A DNA stretch of 64,000 bases, taken from positions 2,065,806 to 2,129,805 of the forward strand of contig WMCF01000059.1 in the NCBI GenBank assembly GCA_009792885.1, read 5' to 3'. The first letter of the stretch is position 1, and each line of letters opens with the position of its first letter. The notes beneath the pieces are model-generated. The model saw nothing but the letters and a program-made list of their open reading frames with translations. It searched no databases and was not told the origin of the DNA. The translations under genes and the position numbers were made by a program. Shown one piece after another: positions 43,701-55,700 of the stretch. The DNA is from Eremophila alpestris peregrina. Lineage: Eukaryota > Chordata > Aves > Passeriformes > Alaudidae.

Positions 43701-46700
43701 AACACAGAACATGCAATTTTTTAAAAACATACCACGTTTTCTCGTGGTACATTAAAAAAGCCAGGTATTCATTTGAACTTAGCTTTTAAAAACAGATGAG
43801 TGCTTTCCACAAGAATGACAGTTTCAGCTCTAGTATTTACCTGTGAGCTGTCCTCTCCTACCACACAGTGTCTCAGTCAGTAACAGCCACAGTTAATCCC
43901 ATCTTTGATCAATGTAGCTGCCAATCCCTTGCAGTGTCCCCCCAAGTGGAAGAATGCAGCCAAGGCACCGATTTATTTCGCAGATGCCACCAACTATGAG
44001 ATTATTTACTAATCCAGTTTGAGGACTTAACTTTTCCCATTCAGACTCTTCAAGGAATGTAGGAGGGGTTGTGCCCCAGCCAAATAAAGCCCATTTGCTG
44101 CCTGGCTAGGTTCTTCTCCCAGTGCCTTGGGCCTGCTCTCCTGAGGGCAATATTCTTGCTAATCCTCTCTAATCCTCTGCAACCTTTTTTTTCTTTCTTT
44201 TTTTTTTTTTTAACACAGTAAAGGATCACTCACACAGCACTGCTGTGGGAAAATGGTCTCAAATATCTGACCCCTGACCTGACTCCTGATGCTCTCCTCC
44301 AGTGCCCACTTTTCCATGATGCTAACTGGGAAGGGAAATCCAGCAGTGGTGGTGGAGCCCCACTGCAGGTATTGCCACAACACAGCAGAGCTCAGCTCCA
44401 GCCTCTGGCTCTCTCTGAGTCCATGTTACCACATAAACAGAAACATTCCAGTCTGGCAGGTTCTCACATCCATGTTTAAGCATAAAACAGGCAAGGTGTC
44501 AGTGCTGAAGGTATCTCAGTACTGAACTGAAGGTTTTCAAGTCTTTATACACAATAAAAATCACTAAGATATTCAGAAGATGACTGCAAATGATTGTTTC
44601 ATAAAGTACCAAAATGCAGTTAACAGATTTCTGATTTGAAATGGTTTAAGAGGAGCACTTTTCTAGCTGGTTCTAACTTTCCAAACAAACCCCAGCCTTG
44701 TAAAAGCAGAACAAAGAGAACAAACCTTGTTTTATTTTCCTTATGCAAAATGTTAGTACAAAGACACTTTCATCAGGTGTGTGAAAAGAGAGATTTTCTG
44801 CTTTACACACTCATTCTATGGGACAGAACAGAGTGGAAATTCAAAGATCAGATTTTCTTCCCCCTGTGATCCACTGGGCAAGTTGCTTCACTTCCCTGCC
44901 CTTATCCACTTGTTTGCTTTGACCATAAACATTTCAGAGTTCTAAATAGCCTGCAGCAGTAAAATTCTGCTCTGTCATCTCACCAATTGGTGCCTCAAGG
45001 CAATATTGTAAGAAAAAACCCATGAAGAATGGATAGATGTACAATTAGAAGAGAAAATCTAATTACTGTGGCATCAGTTTGTGCATTTGTCTGCAGAACT
45101 ACAGTCCATATTTTAACAACAGCCTGTTTGAAATGATCTCTCACTTCTTTAAAAAGGTGAATGAGGCTCCAGAAACAACTGGAGGATACCCAAAACAAAA
45201 GAACTTTTAGATAATGATAATGCATTATAATCTTCTGCCCCTAAAGGCAGAGGCTAAAGCAAAAATCTGTCTGAGACTGTGTGAAATGAACTTGCTGGGC
45301 TCTTGATCAGTCATGCACACAAGCAGCAATTTCTGCCAGCAATTAGCTTCCCAGTGCACATTCTATTGGACTGGACAGGCAGACAGCACAGATCATTCCA
45401 GCAGCAGCCACTGGGACTCCAGCATCAGCTGCAGAGGATTAGACCTGCACTGAGCCAAGCTCCTGCCTCCAGGTTTCATGCTGAAAGCATCACCAGCACA
45501 CTCAAAGGCAATGCAAGATGTGATTTTTCACCCAGGGCTCTGTGGAATCTGGGTTTTGATGCCAGACATGAAATTACAGCCTGTGGTGACACAGACTCCT
45601 AATCTTGTTTACACGTGGATGAAGAAAAGAAGTGACCACAGATCTTTCAATAACCATGGAGCCATGGTTAAAGCCCAGCAGGATAAAGGGGTTTGGAATA
45701 CTACAGTGATTTTATTTTGGAGAACTCAGTTGGCTTCAGGGACTTGGAAGCAGGGTGCTGGAATGAGACATCTTGAAGGTCCCTTCCAACACAAACCATT
45801 CTGTGACTATTTTATTACTTTAAATATCTAAATTTATATTTATTAATGTCCACCCTTACTGAGAGTAAAGGGCCTTCAAGTAATGCATTACTGGATTTTC
45901 CAACGAGTTAGGAAATTCCAAGCTAAAATTTTTGTGCAAAAAACCCTGTTTGAACATCAGCTATTATTAAAAAAAAATATATCTGACCACAAAACATTTA
46001 TGATATAAATACTAATGTTTTTAACAACTCCATGGCTGGAGTTGTAACCAAATTCAATAAAATATGGGACTAGAAAGGCTCCAATAACAAAATTGTATTA
46101 TAATATGGTATTTTTCAGAACACTTTACAAGTGGTCCAATAGGAAATAAAATACTCTTACCTTTGGAACATGAGGGTTAAATTCCACAGCCCTGTGAATT
46201 GCTTCCACAGCATTAATTTCTGCTGTACTAAGCCCTCTCTTGGAGGCAGTTTCTGGGGAGAACCTGAAAGGAAAAACCCACCTTGAACAAAAGTAATAAA
46301 TAATAAATGCTAACCAGGTGTTTATTTGCACTGCAAGCTTGGAGTTCATTAAAAATTGGCTGATTTATAAAGCAAGATAAACAAACCCTTGTAGGAGAAA
46401 AATGTTCCTGTTAAGTCAGGTATTTGACTGGAATCCATGCCCATGAGATGTGAAAATTGATGTCAATCATGTCAGGGAGTGCCCTGACTGTCACCTCCCT
46501 GTCCCAGCATCACCTGCAGGAGCTGGCCTCAGAGCACAGGGAAATGCCAGCAGCAACCACCACAAATATCCTGCACCCAACCCCAAAAATAAACCCCTGA
46601 AAGACTGCAAACAGGATTTATACAAAAGCACTGGGCTTGTGAAAAACAGCCTCACCTGTAAACTAACTTTATGGATGCTTAAAAGTAGTTTTAAATGGTG

Positions 46701-49700
46701 TTTTATTACACACACAAATATATGGGTATATAGAAATACACCCAACTTGCTCTTAGAAATGTAACTGATATATATCAAGGCATAACCAAGGATGGAAAAA
46801 GGACTAAAAAATTAAAATAATCCTTGAATTGAAGCAAAGATTTCTTTACAGATTAGAAGTAATTTTAAAACATAAAAGATTTAGACTTTTCTGCTTCCTA
46901 TTTTACATCAAGATTAGCAACAAAACCAAGTCCTTGCTTACCTTTCTGAAACAGCTCTGGCTTTTAGCAGAGCTGCTGTGTAACATATTGCTGCTGATTT
47001 GGGAAGACTGATATCTGTGAGAAAATAAAATAACTACTTATTAAAGCTGTAAGATTCTAAGGCAATACAAACAATTTAAACCCACATCCTTTGAGTTAAA
47101 GATTTTTCCTTGGGTATGGGAGACAGTGAATGTAACATCTGGAACCTGTCAGCTGTGATTAGAAACTCTGAATTTCTTTGCACAGTCACCAGTCAGTCTC
47201 AGATTGAAAAAAATCAAAGTTCTATTTAGGTGATAGAGTCATTTTTTTTTCTAAATGTACCAACACACTGAAACTGAATCCAAAGACAAATGTGCATATA
47301 AATACACTTAAGAACAGAATGTATTTCCTGTATTAGCCCACAAAGATTTGAAGTAAGCTTCTAATCTTTACTTAATTTTGCAACTGTACATTAACACAGT
47401 TTTGTGCAATGCTGAGAGACTGACCAGAAGCTGACTGCAAAAAAAAAATGACATTACAGACAGGTAGATGAACTTTCACCAAAATGCAATTTCCGTTCTT
47501 CTGCAGCTCCACGGGGGAAAATTCTGTGAGTTGGAGCTTTGGAGAATATCTGAAGCCAAGTCTGAGCTGACAATTACAGATTAGAAGGTTAGCACTCCAC
47601 AGTGTAAGTTTACTTTAAAAGCAGACAAAGTCTGGGGTCTAATTCCCAAGCACCACGTTGTGTATAGGCAGATGGCTCTTGCTTTCTTTGTAAATCCCAT
47701 CCTGGGCCTGTCCATCACTTACTGCAAGTCTGGCTGTTGTGTCAAGCAAAAACACAGGGGTGTTTGAAGCTTCTACTCATTTTTCCAGATGCTCAGGAAA
47801 AAAAGTCAGCAATGCTTTCTTAAGGAAGTGTCACAATTCCTGGTGTTACACAGAAAGAAGCACTGGGCAGAGTGAAAATGGTTTCATAAATGAAAAAAGA
47901 TCCACCCACAAGAGGATCAAGGAAGGGAGCAGGGTGCTGGGCTGGCCATGTACAAGTGGCACAGGATTTGGGCAAAAACATCATAGCTTTGATTCCCTGG
48001 GGCAATGAAGAATTGACAGAAGAGAAAACTCAACAGCTGCTGAGAATAACTGTGATAAAATCTCACTCTGTCCCTCAGTTCCAAAGGTGATTTAAGGCCC
48101 TGCTTGGACAGCAGCACTTTGTGCACTCATCAAGTGTCCAGGTGGCAAAACTGAGGGCAATAAAAAATAAGTATATATTTAATTAAGCTTTCTTTAGACT
48201 TACACAGTATCTGAAACCTATTGAGACAGAAAGTGAAAGCAAGCTGCAGCATTTGATGCCCATCACTGATCCCTGGCAGCAGCACATTTGCACACTGCTG
48301 ATCTCATGAGCAACCCCAGAATTACAGAAGCACCAGGCTGGAAGATGACAAAAAGGAAAACTACCTTTTTCCAGCTTATTTACATCAATTACTTCCAGGG
48401 CTATGTGCTGGCTGAAAAAGGCTGATGAATTTAGGCATATCCAAGGATGTAGAGGAGATTAATTAAAATAATCCTTGAACTGAAGCAAGGATTTCTTTAC
48501 AGATTAGAAGTAACTCAGAAGTAATTCATAAGCAATTTAGTTTGCCTAAATTTGACCTCAGCAGTCAAAAGGAGAACTTGACCTGCACTCCACAAGCACC
48601 TGTTTGTTACTGATGAAGGGAATGTGCTCACCTTGCTGAGGTCATGGGCAGACATCCCTCACTTTTATTCCCATTCAAAAACCCCCACATTTTCCAACAG
48701 GCAGCACTTACCATCATACTTGGCTAAAACTGCCTGGACATCTGCATAGGCCTGTAACTCCAGAAGGGCCTCTAGGAGGTTTTCATGGATATTTAGCATA
48801 CTGAGAAGTGGGAACTCTTTCATCAACTGCAAATCAATAAAGAGAAATAAATTACATACAGAATTGCAGTTGAATCACTGAAATACTTAATAGAAATCAG
48901 TACAATAATCTAGGATTTTTTAATGTTCTGTTGTCTCAGAGTGTAAAACTGGCACGGAAGCAGCATGAAAAGAACTGCATCATTTCATAAAATCACAGAA
49001 TAGTTTGGGTTGGAAGCAATCAAAGCTCCTCTCATTCCAACCCCCTGCCACAGCAGAAGGGCAGGGACACCTCCTGCTAGACCTCAATTACTCAAAGCCA
49101 CATCCAATCATGATGTACAAATCTCATGGGAAAATAATTCAATTGGATTAATTATGATGCCTAGAAATGAACTTAAAACCATCAATTAGGACAATGTGAC
49201 TGAAAGCAATGGTTAACTCAGGTTTTTTTAAAACTTTTACTTACATCTCTCATCATTTTCACTGCTTCTCTTATTCTTCCAAGTTTCCTGGCACACATAG
49301 CCAGTCTCCTTTTCACATACACCAGCACATTGGTGTCTCTCCCTGATTGCAAAGACAAAAAAATATTAGTTTACCAGTTTCAATCCTCACCTCTCCTAGT
49401 TATAACTTCACTTTTACATTTCTGCTCACACAAACCCAAGAGTTCATGTGACTCAAGGTCCTTACTCAGCTGTGCTTCGTGCTGGGGGCTCTGAGAATGG
49501 CAGTTCTGAGATTTCCTGTAAATCATTTCTCCTGCTTTCAGAGCCTGCTTGAAATATTTCTCAGCATCCACAATGGTTGTTGCTTCTTCCTCAGCCAGGA
49601 GGACATATGCAGTAGCACAACTGAAATAAGAGAAAAACCTACTGGTTTATGCTAGTTATAGCAGCATAACAAAGCAGATCACACTTGTGGGTGAAATTCT

Positions 49701-52700
49701 TAGGTTTACAGAGCATTTTAAAATCCTTTACAGGAGTGGCACCTGTGAATTCAAAATACAGTTTTCCATCTCTAGAATACATAATCTTATATTCAGTTAA
49801 GAACATTCTATACCTGAGTAAGGTTTCTCATTTGCAAGTGAGCAAGAGCACATCTGTGTCCCAAATTCTTGTTACAATTCTTTATATCTTTTTCTGTGGT
49901 GAATATTCCAATCCACAGTAACCAACCAGCACAAGACACAAATCCTACAGAATTTACAGCCTATAAGAGTGACTACATTACCATATTGTGTTACATTTTA
50001 AACCTTAAAATCCACTTATAAAAGCTCTTTTTTCTTCCCTGCCACATTGGCAGGGTCTCTCCAACCTTTGGATTTTCAGCATTCCTTTAGTTTCTAGGGT
50101 ATTGTTTAATCAAGGCAGATGCTCTTTAAGCTGGCTATACCATTGTCTTTTCCAGTTAGTCAGTAATTACTGACTATGTCACTGGCATTTCTACCTCTCT
50201 TACCATCTCTACATCCAAAGAGCTTTTTGCTAAGCATTCATATCTATAAACTTTTCCTATTAGACTTTCATCTTTCCCAACAACACCAGAAGCACAGCAA
50301 CTGAACTTGGGAACTTACTCATTGTTCAGCTCCAGAGCTTGATGTGCTGCTTTGATCCGGGCCTGTGGGTTCCTCTCCCTCCATGCCTTCTGCATAACTG
50401 CACAAAAAACATGCACAGGTGCTGAGGGACCTGGGAGAGAGCTGGGAGCCAGAGCAGGCCACACTTGGAGCCAGCTCTAGCTCACATTCCCTTCCAATCT
50501 CCTGTTTGCTGAACCATTGTTGTGAGGAAGAACAAACAAGTTGTTTTAATTCAGCCTGCTCCTATCACACCCTTGCAACAGCCCATAATGCCCCAAATTC
50601 AGTTTAAGATATCAACACCACCAGGAAGATTCCTCACTGACCATTTCAGAGCTCCTACACAGAGCACAGAAACAGCTTACATAACCAGGCAGATGTACAA
50701 TTTCTAAATTGCTACAGATTTCTGGAAACATTTCCCAAGATTTGTTGAAAGCTTGGCAGGAGCAATTGTTAAACACAGGTTCTTGCATAGACCTGCACAG
50801 AACTTTCATTTCAGCTTTCAAACAGAACTTCAAAGAAAACAGTGATGGAGTAAGTGGTGTCTAGCACAGGTAGAGTTTTGTACCTAAACATTAAGTTAGC
50901 CAGAGCAGCTGTGGCTGCCCCTGGATCCCTGGCAGTGCCCAGGCTGGATGGGGCTGGGAGCAGCCTGGGACAGTGGGAGGTGCCCCTGGGACAGTGGGAG
51001 GTGCCCCTGCCATGGCAGGGGGTGGAGCTGGATGGACTTTGAGGCCCCTTCCAACCCAAACCATTCTGGGATTCTGTTCCATGATTATTTTTAGACAACT
51101 ACGTCAGATCATAAAGGGTTAACAATTTCTTTTTAAACTTACAAAGCACATTTGAGTGGCATCACATGGAAAAGCCAATTCAAGATATACATTTATCAGC
51201 TTATTAGAAGTGTTCTAGGGAACAAGTAAAAAGGGTGAAATCTATTCAGAAGTGTCCTTTGAACTGCAGCTTGAATTCAAAATGATTTCAATGCAATGGC
51301 TCTAAACCCCTCCCCACCATGCCTCCATTTGGTAAAACTGGGAAACACAAACTGCAAACCAACTTCTAGGAAAACAACACACTCAGAGCTCCCATTTTCT
51401 GTGCAGGATTATTAACTTTCACACTCCAAACCAGTTCTGCAAGAACTCCAAAGCCTTATGTTCATGGAGTTCTATATCTGGCCTATCTCAAGGACGATAA
51501 GAAAACTGAAGAATCCATACATGTTTCTTTTGGAACAAAACCTCCTGCTGTCAAGCAAGAATAACGTGGAAAAATATTTGAGTTTTCTTTCGGAAACAAA
51601 ATATTAGTCTTGGCTCAGCAAGCGAGACAATTCACTCCCTTTGTGAAATAAAAACACATCTTTCATATCAAACATGTCACAGGCAGCTGACAAGGAACAC
51701 CTCTGGAATGTGACAAATTGACAATAATTCACACCCACACTGACAATAACCAGGTAAAGAACATTTTCTGCACTAAACATGTGGAACACGAGGAAAAAAA
51801 AAAAATCTGGAGACTGCACTATTCATTACTAAGATTTAAATGAGACCACATTTTGGCTGTTGAGAATATAATCCAGGTTTGCAATGTTGTGTTAATTATT
51901 TGAAATGTGTGAGACCTTGAAAAATGTCAGGAGCCTGACAGCACTGGAGCTGTAGAGAAGGTACAACATAAAACAACATCTTTCCACTAAATGTCACTAA
52001 ACACTGAATGTCAAGGTCAGGTTGGATTGGGGATTGGAGCAGCCTGGGACAGTGGAGGGTGTCCTGGCCCATGGCAGGGGGTGGAACTGATGGGCTTTAA
52101 GGTCCCTCCAAACCCAAACTATGATCCTCTACACCTATGAAACCTCTTTAGTAGCTGAGAAATGCTACAGTTTCACAAGGTATTTCACACAGTAACTTAC
52201 AGTGCTTTGAAGCTGACTAAAAGCACTTACTTTGCACTGTCCCACACTTACACACCCACACAGACATCAGTACCTGTGTCTGAGGGCCGGAGGGCATCCG
52301 TGTCACACGTGAAAAAGGTCTGATGATCCTGAGCAGACAAATTCATGTCGTAGTAAGTAAGAGGCTCCTTCCCAGTCACCCACATGTACCTAAAACAGCA
52401 GAAATTTCAGTAAGAGGGGTTCCTAGGAATTAGCAATGCTGATATGTGATGTGCCTAGTGCAGAAAATCTGTAATAAAAGATTAAAGCTACTAACACAAA
52501 GTTTCAAGTACTACTGCTCAATAATCTGTAAAGTTCTAAACAACCTGGGAACTGGCTTCCTGGAAAGCAGCTTTTCCCACGAAGTAACACAAGGAGACTT
52601 ACAACATAGTTTAATAAAAGAGAATTTAGACTGAGAATCACTGTCTCAACCTCTGAATAAAGTCTTTTTCCTACTTTACTCTCAAAAAGCCCCGATGTTC

Positions 52701-55700
52701 CAGTAATATTTTTGTTCTTAACATTGAAGCTGCCAAAGCTTGGCTTGGTGCCTTTTAAACACAGGATTGGTATCAATCACCCCTATAATCTTGCAGGTCT
52801 CCAGCTGTCTCCTGACATTACCAGTGCAAGCTCTGTGAAGTCATGTGCATGCCTGATTACCTTTAAAAATATGCAGTGGAAAACAAGATAATTAATACCT
52901 GCTATACTCTGCCCCTCTGAAAAGATTGAGAGGATTTCGCCACACTTTGCACTCTGAGGAATAAAAAATAAGTATTTTTTAAATTAAAAGCATGGGAAAT
53001 ATTACCTTGATGTTAAAATGCAGTAATGCAAAAGCAGTTGTGCTTTCAAAAGCATCTTTGATTTTATCATTATGCAAGCATCACCTTCATAAACTTCTGC
53101 TATTCCACAAATATTTTTGCTCCCCAACATTGCTGGGGTACAAAAGCACAGGGTGGGAAGGTTAAGCATTACATGTATGTACACTCATGCAATATTTACC
53201 TTGCACATATTCAGAATACTAAATAATTAATGTTACTGAAACAGTTTTACCTAAATGCATCACGTTTTCTAAACCACATTTTTAACAAGGAATGGTTTAG
53301 AGTAAAAAACCATTATTATTTAGTTAATTTTTATCACTACTAACAAAACACTTAGTAAAATGCAGGCTTTGCTCATTTTTTACAAGCACTAAAGCAGAGC
53401 CAGAGCCATTAGGAGTCCCCTGGGGGCTCAGGGAAGGCTGCTGGGACACAATCAGGAGTCACCTGGCATGTTCTGCCTGCTGGCCTCGCTGTCCCCCGCC
53501 GAGAAGGCTGCAGGGGCTGGGGGGCTGCTCTCTGCCCCCCCAATCAGGGGCCTCAGGTGGCTCACAGAAACCTGCTCGATGAAGGAGGTGCCATATTTCC
53601 TGAAGTGCCACCACTCAAACACCTGCCAAGGGAGAAAGAAAGCATCAGAAACCTCCTTAGGTGGCAATTCTCAGCAAACAGGAGGGGTGGAGGGTGTTCA
53701 CAGCCACTGCATCCCCCTGCAAATGGCCTGGGGGGGAACTGAGCTCCATAAGAGCAACACCAGGGATCTGATTTGGCCTTCTGAAAACTCACAGAACATG
53801 AGATTGGAAAAAGAACAGCAAAATTCCTCCCTCCCCAGGTCATTAGGGTAACTCATCAACCCTTTCAGAAGTGCCTGTATAGGGAAACTGGGAACAGAGT
53901 TTCCACCATATCCTCTTTTTCTGGTGAGGATATTTCAAGCTGCAGCTCTACCTGTTGTACCAAATTTGTAGTATCCAACACAGGTGTAGTTTTTTTATTT
54001 CACAAAAATAATCTAAAAGAATAAAGGATAAAACAACCCATTAAACTCAGATGTTCTGTTAACCACAAAGAGACAAGGCTAAGTTAACAGCAATGGCAGT
54101 CATTTAGCAGAAATCTTGGGCCAAAAATATTACCATCTCTTTTTAAAGCTATTAAAAATACCTGCATATCACAATCCCTCAAGGACTACACCAAACTGTC
54201 AGCCCTGGACAATTTGGATCCTGTGTCTGATCAGGCACTGGTCTCTTGTCTCTGGTGACCAGTGACAGGAGCCAAGGGAGTGCCTGGAGCTGTGTCAGGG
54301 GCTGAACCACTCTGGCATTCCACACAAATTATCTTCTCAGACTCACACAGTCCCAACATACACACAGCTAGAGAGTTCCAACAATCAGAGAAGTTCCTTT
54401 CCAGCACAAAGGCACCCTCTAGAGTCTGATATTCATTCCCTTTACCCCTCAAAAAGTCATCTGAGAGGTGCTAAAGCTGTTTAAATAATAAAAAAGGGAC
54501 GTTTACTACTTACAAATATCAGTCCAGATATGAAAGATGAAGTTACTGTAAGGGCAAAGTAGAATTTTGGAGTCAAAGTGCTTAAGAACACAGTCACTGT
54601 TAAGAGAAACAAAACCAAAGACTTAATAAGTAGAACTGAAAAACAAAAATAGCTTGCCTATTAAAGAATGCCAAATATCATACAAATATACAATATACCA
54701 TAGCCATAGTAGCTTTATAATGCTACACTGTTAGGGGAATCCTCACCACCTATTATTTTGTTTGCATCTACTTGTGACAGTCAAGTTTTATATCCAACCA
54801 AAAAAAATCACTGTACATTTCTACACAAAGCATCTTACAGTTTCACCCATACAGTGGCTGGTAGACCACAACAATTTAATGCATTATTTCACTTTAAGCC
54901 AAAATCATCCCGTTTTGATGCAAATTTATATTCAATGCTAACATGCATTTTCCACAGATCTCTCCCCCTGCTATGGAGAGCACAAAATGCAGGGAATGCA
55001 GTTATTTAAAGGGGGTCTGAGCATGGTTTGGACTCAAACTGCACATCAGCCTTGTCACCTGCCACCAGCACGGGCTGGGCAGGGACAGTGGTGGCCAGGG
55101 CAGGGCTGCAGCCTGACAGACTGACAGACCCCAGCCCCAGGACTGCCAGTCCTCAGCCTGACCTACCCCTGGGGTTAGGACACGAGCTCAGAGTGTCACT
55201 GAGCCAAGGTGGGATGCACGATCAGACCATCCCACAGGCACTACTGGGACAGACACACAGAATGGGAATATCAATTAGTGTGGGGAAGCCCTTCTCCAGC
55301 CCAAGCTGTGGCCTGTCCCCACCTTGTCAACAAGGCCAGAGCACTCAGTGCCAGCTCCAGTTGTTCCCTGGGTACCGCGAGGGGTGGGGGGGACTCCACC
55401 ACCTCCCTGGGCAGCCTATTCCAGTGCCTGACCTCTTTTTCATGAAGAAATTCCCCGATGTCCCACCGGAACGTCCCCATGCACAGCTGGAGGTCGTTTC
55501 CTCTTGTCCTGTCCCTGTTCCCCGGAGCAGTGCCCGGCCCATCCCCGGCTGTCCCTAACCCTAATCCAATCCTTCCTGTCAGGGAGTTGTAAAGAGGAAG
55601 AAGGTCCCCACGAGCCTCCTTTCCTTCAGGCTGAGCCCCCAGTCGCTCCTGGTGTCCTTCTCCGGTCCCGCACCGTTCTCCTGAGCGGAGGCTCCCAGAC

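Larger units (their letters stand above)
50398..52273 (-). other. ST7L: ST7L intron 5
   Basis: 1.9 kb with two sense CR1 tails (50905-51088 and 52008-52130). No exon recognised. Confidence 0.85.
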
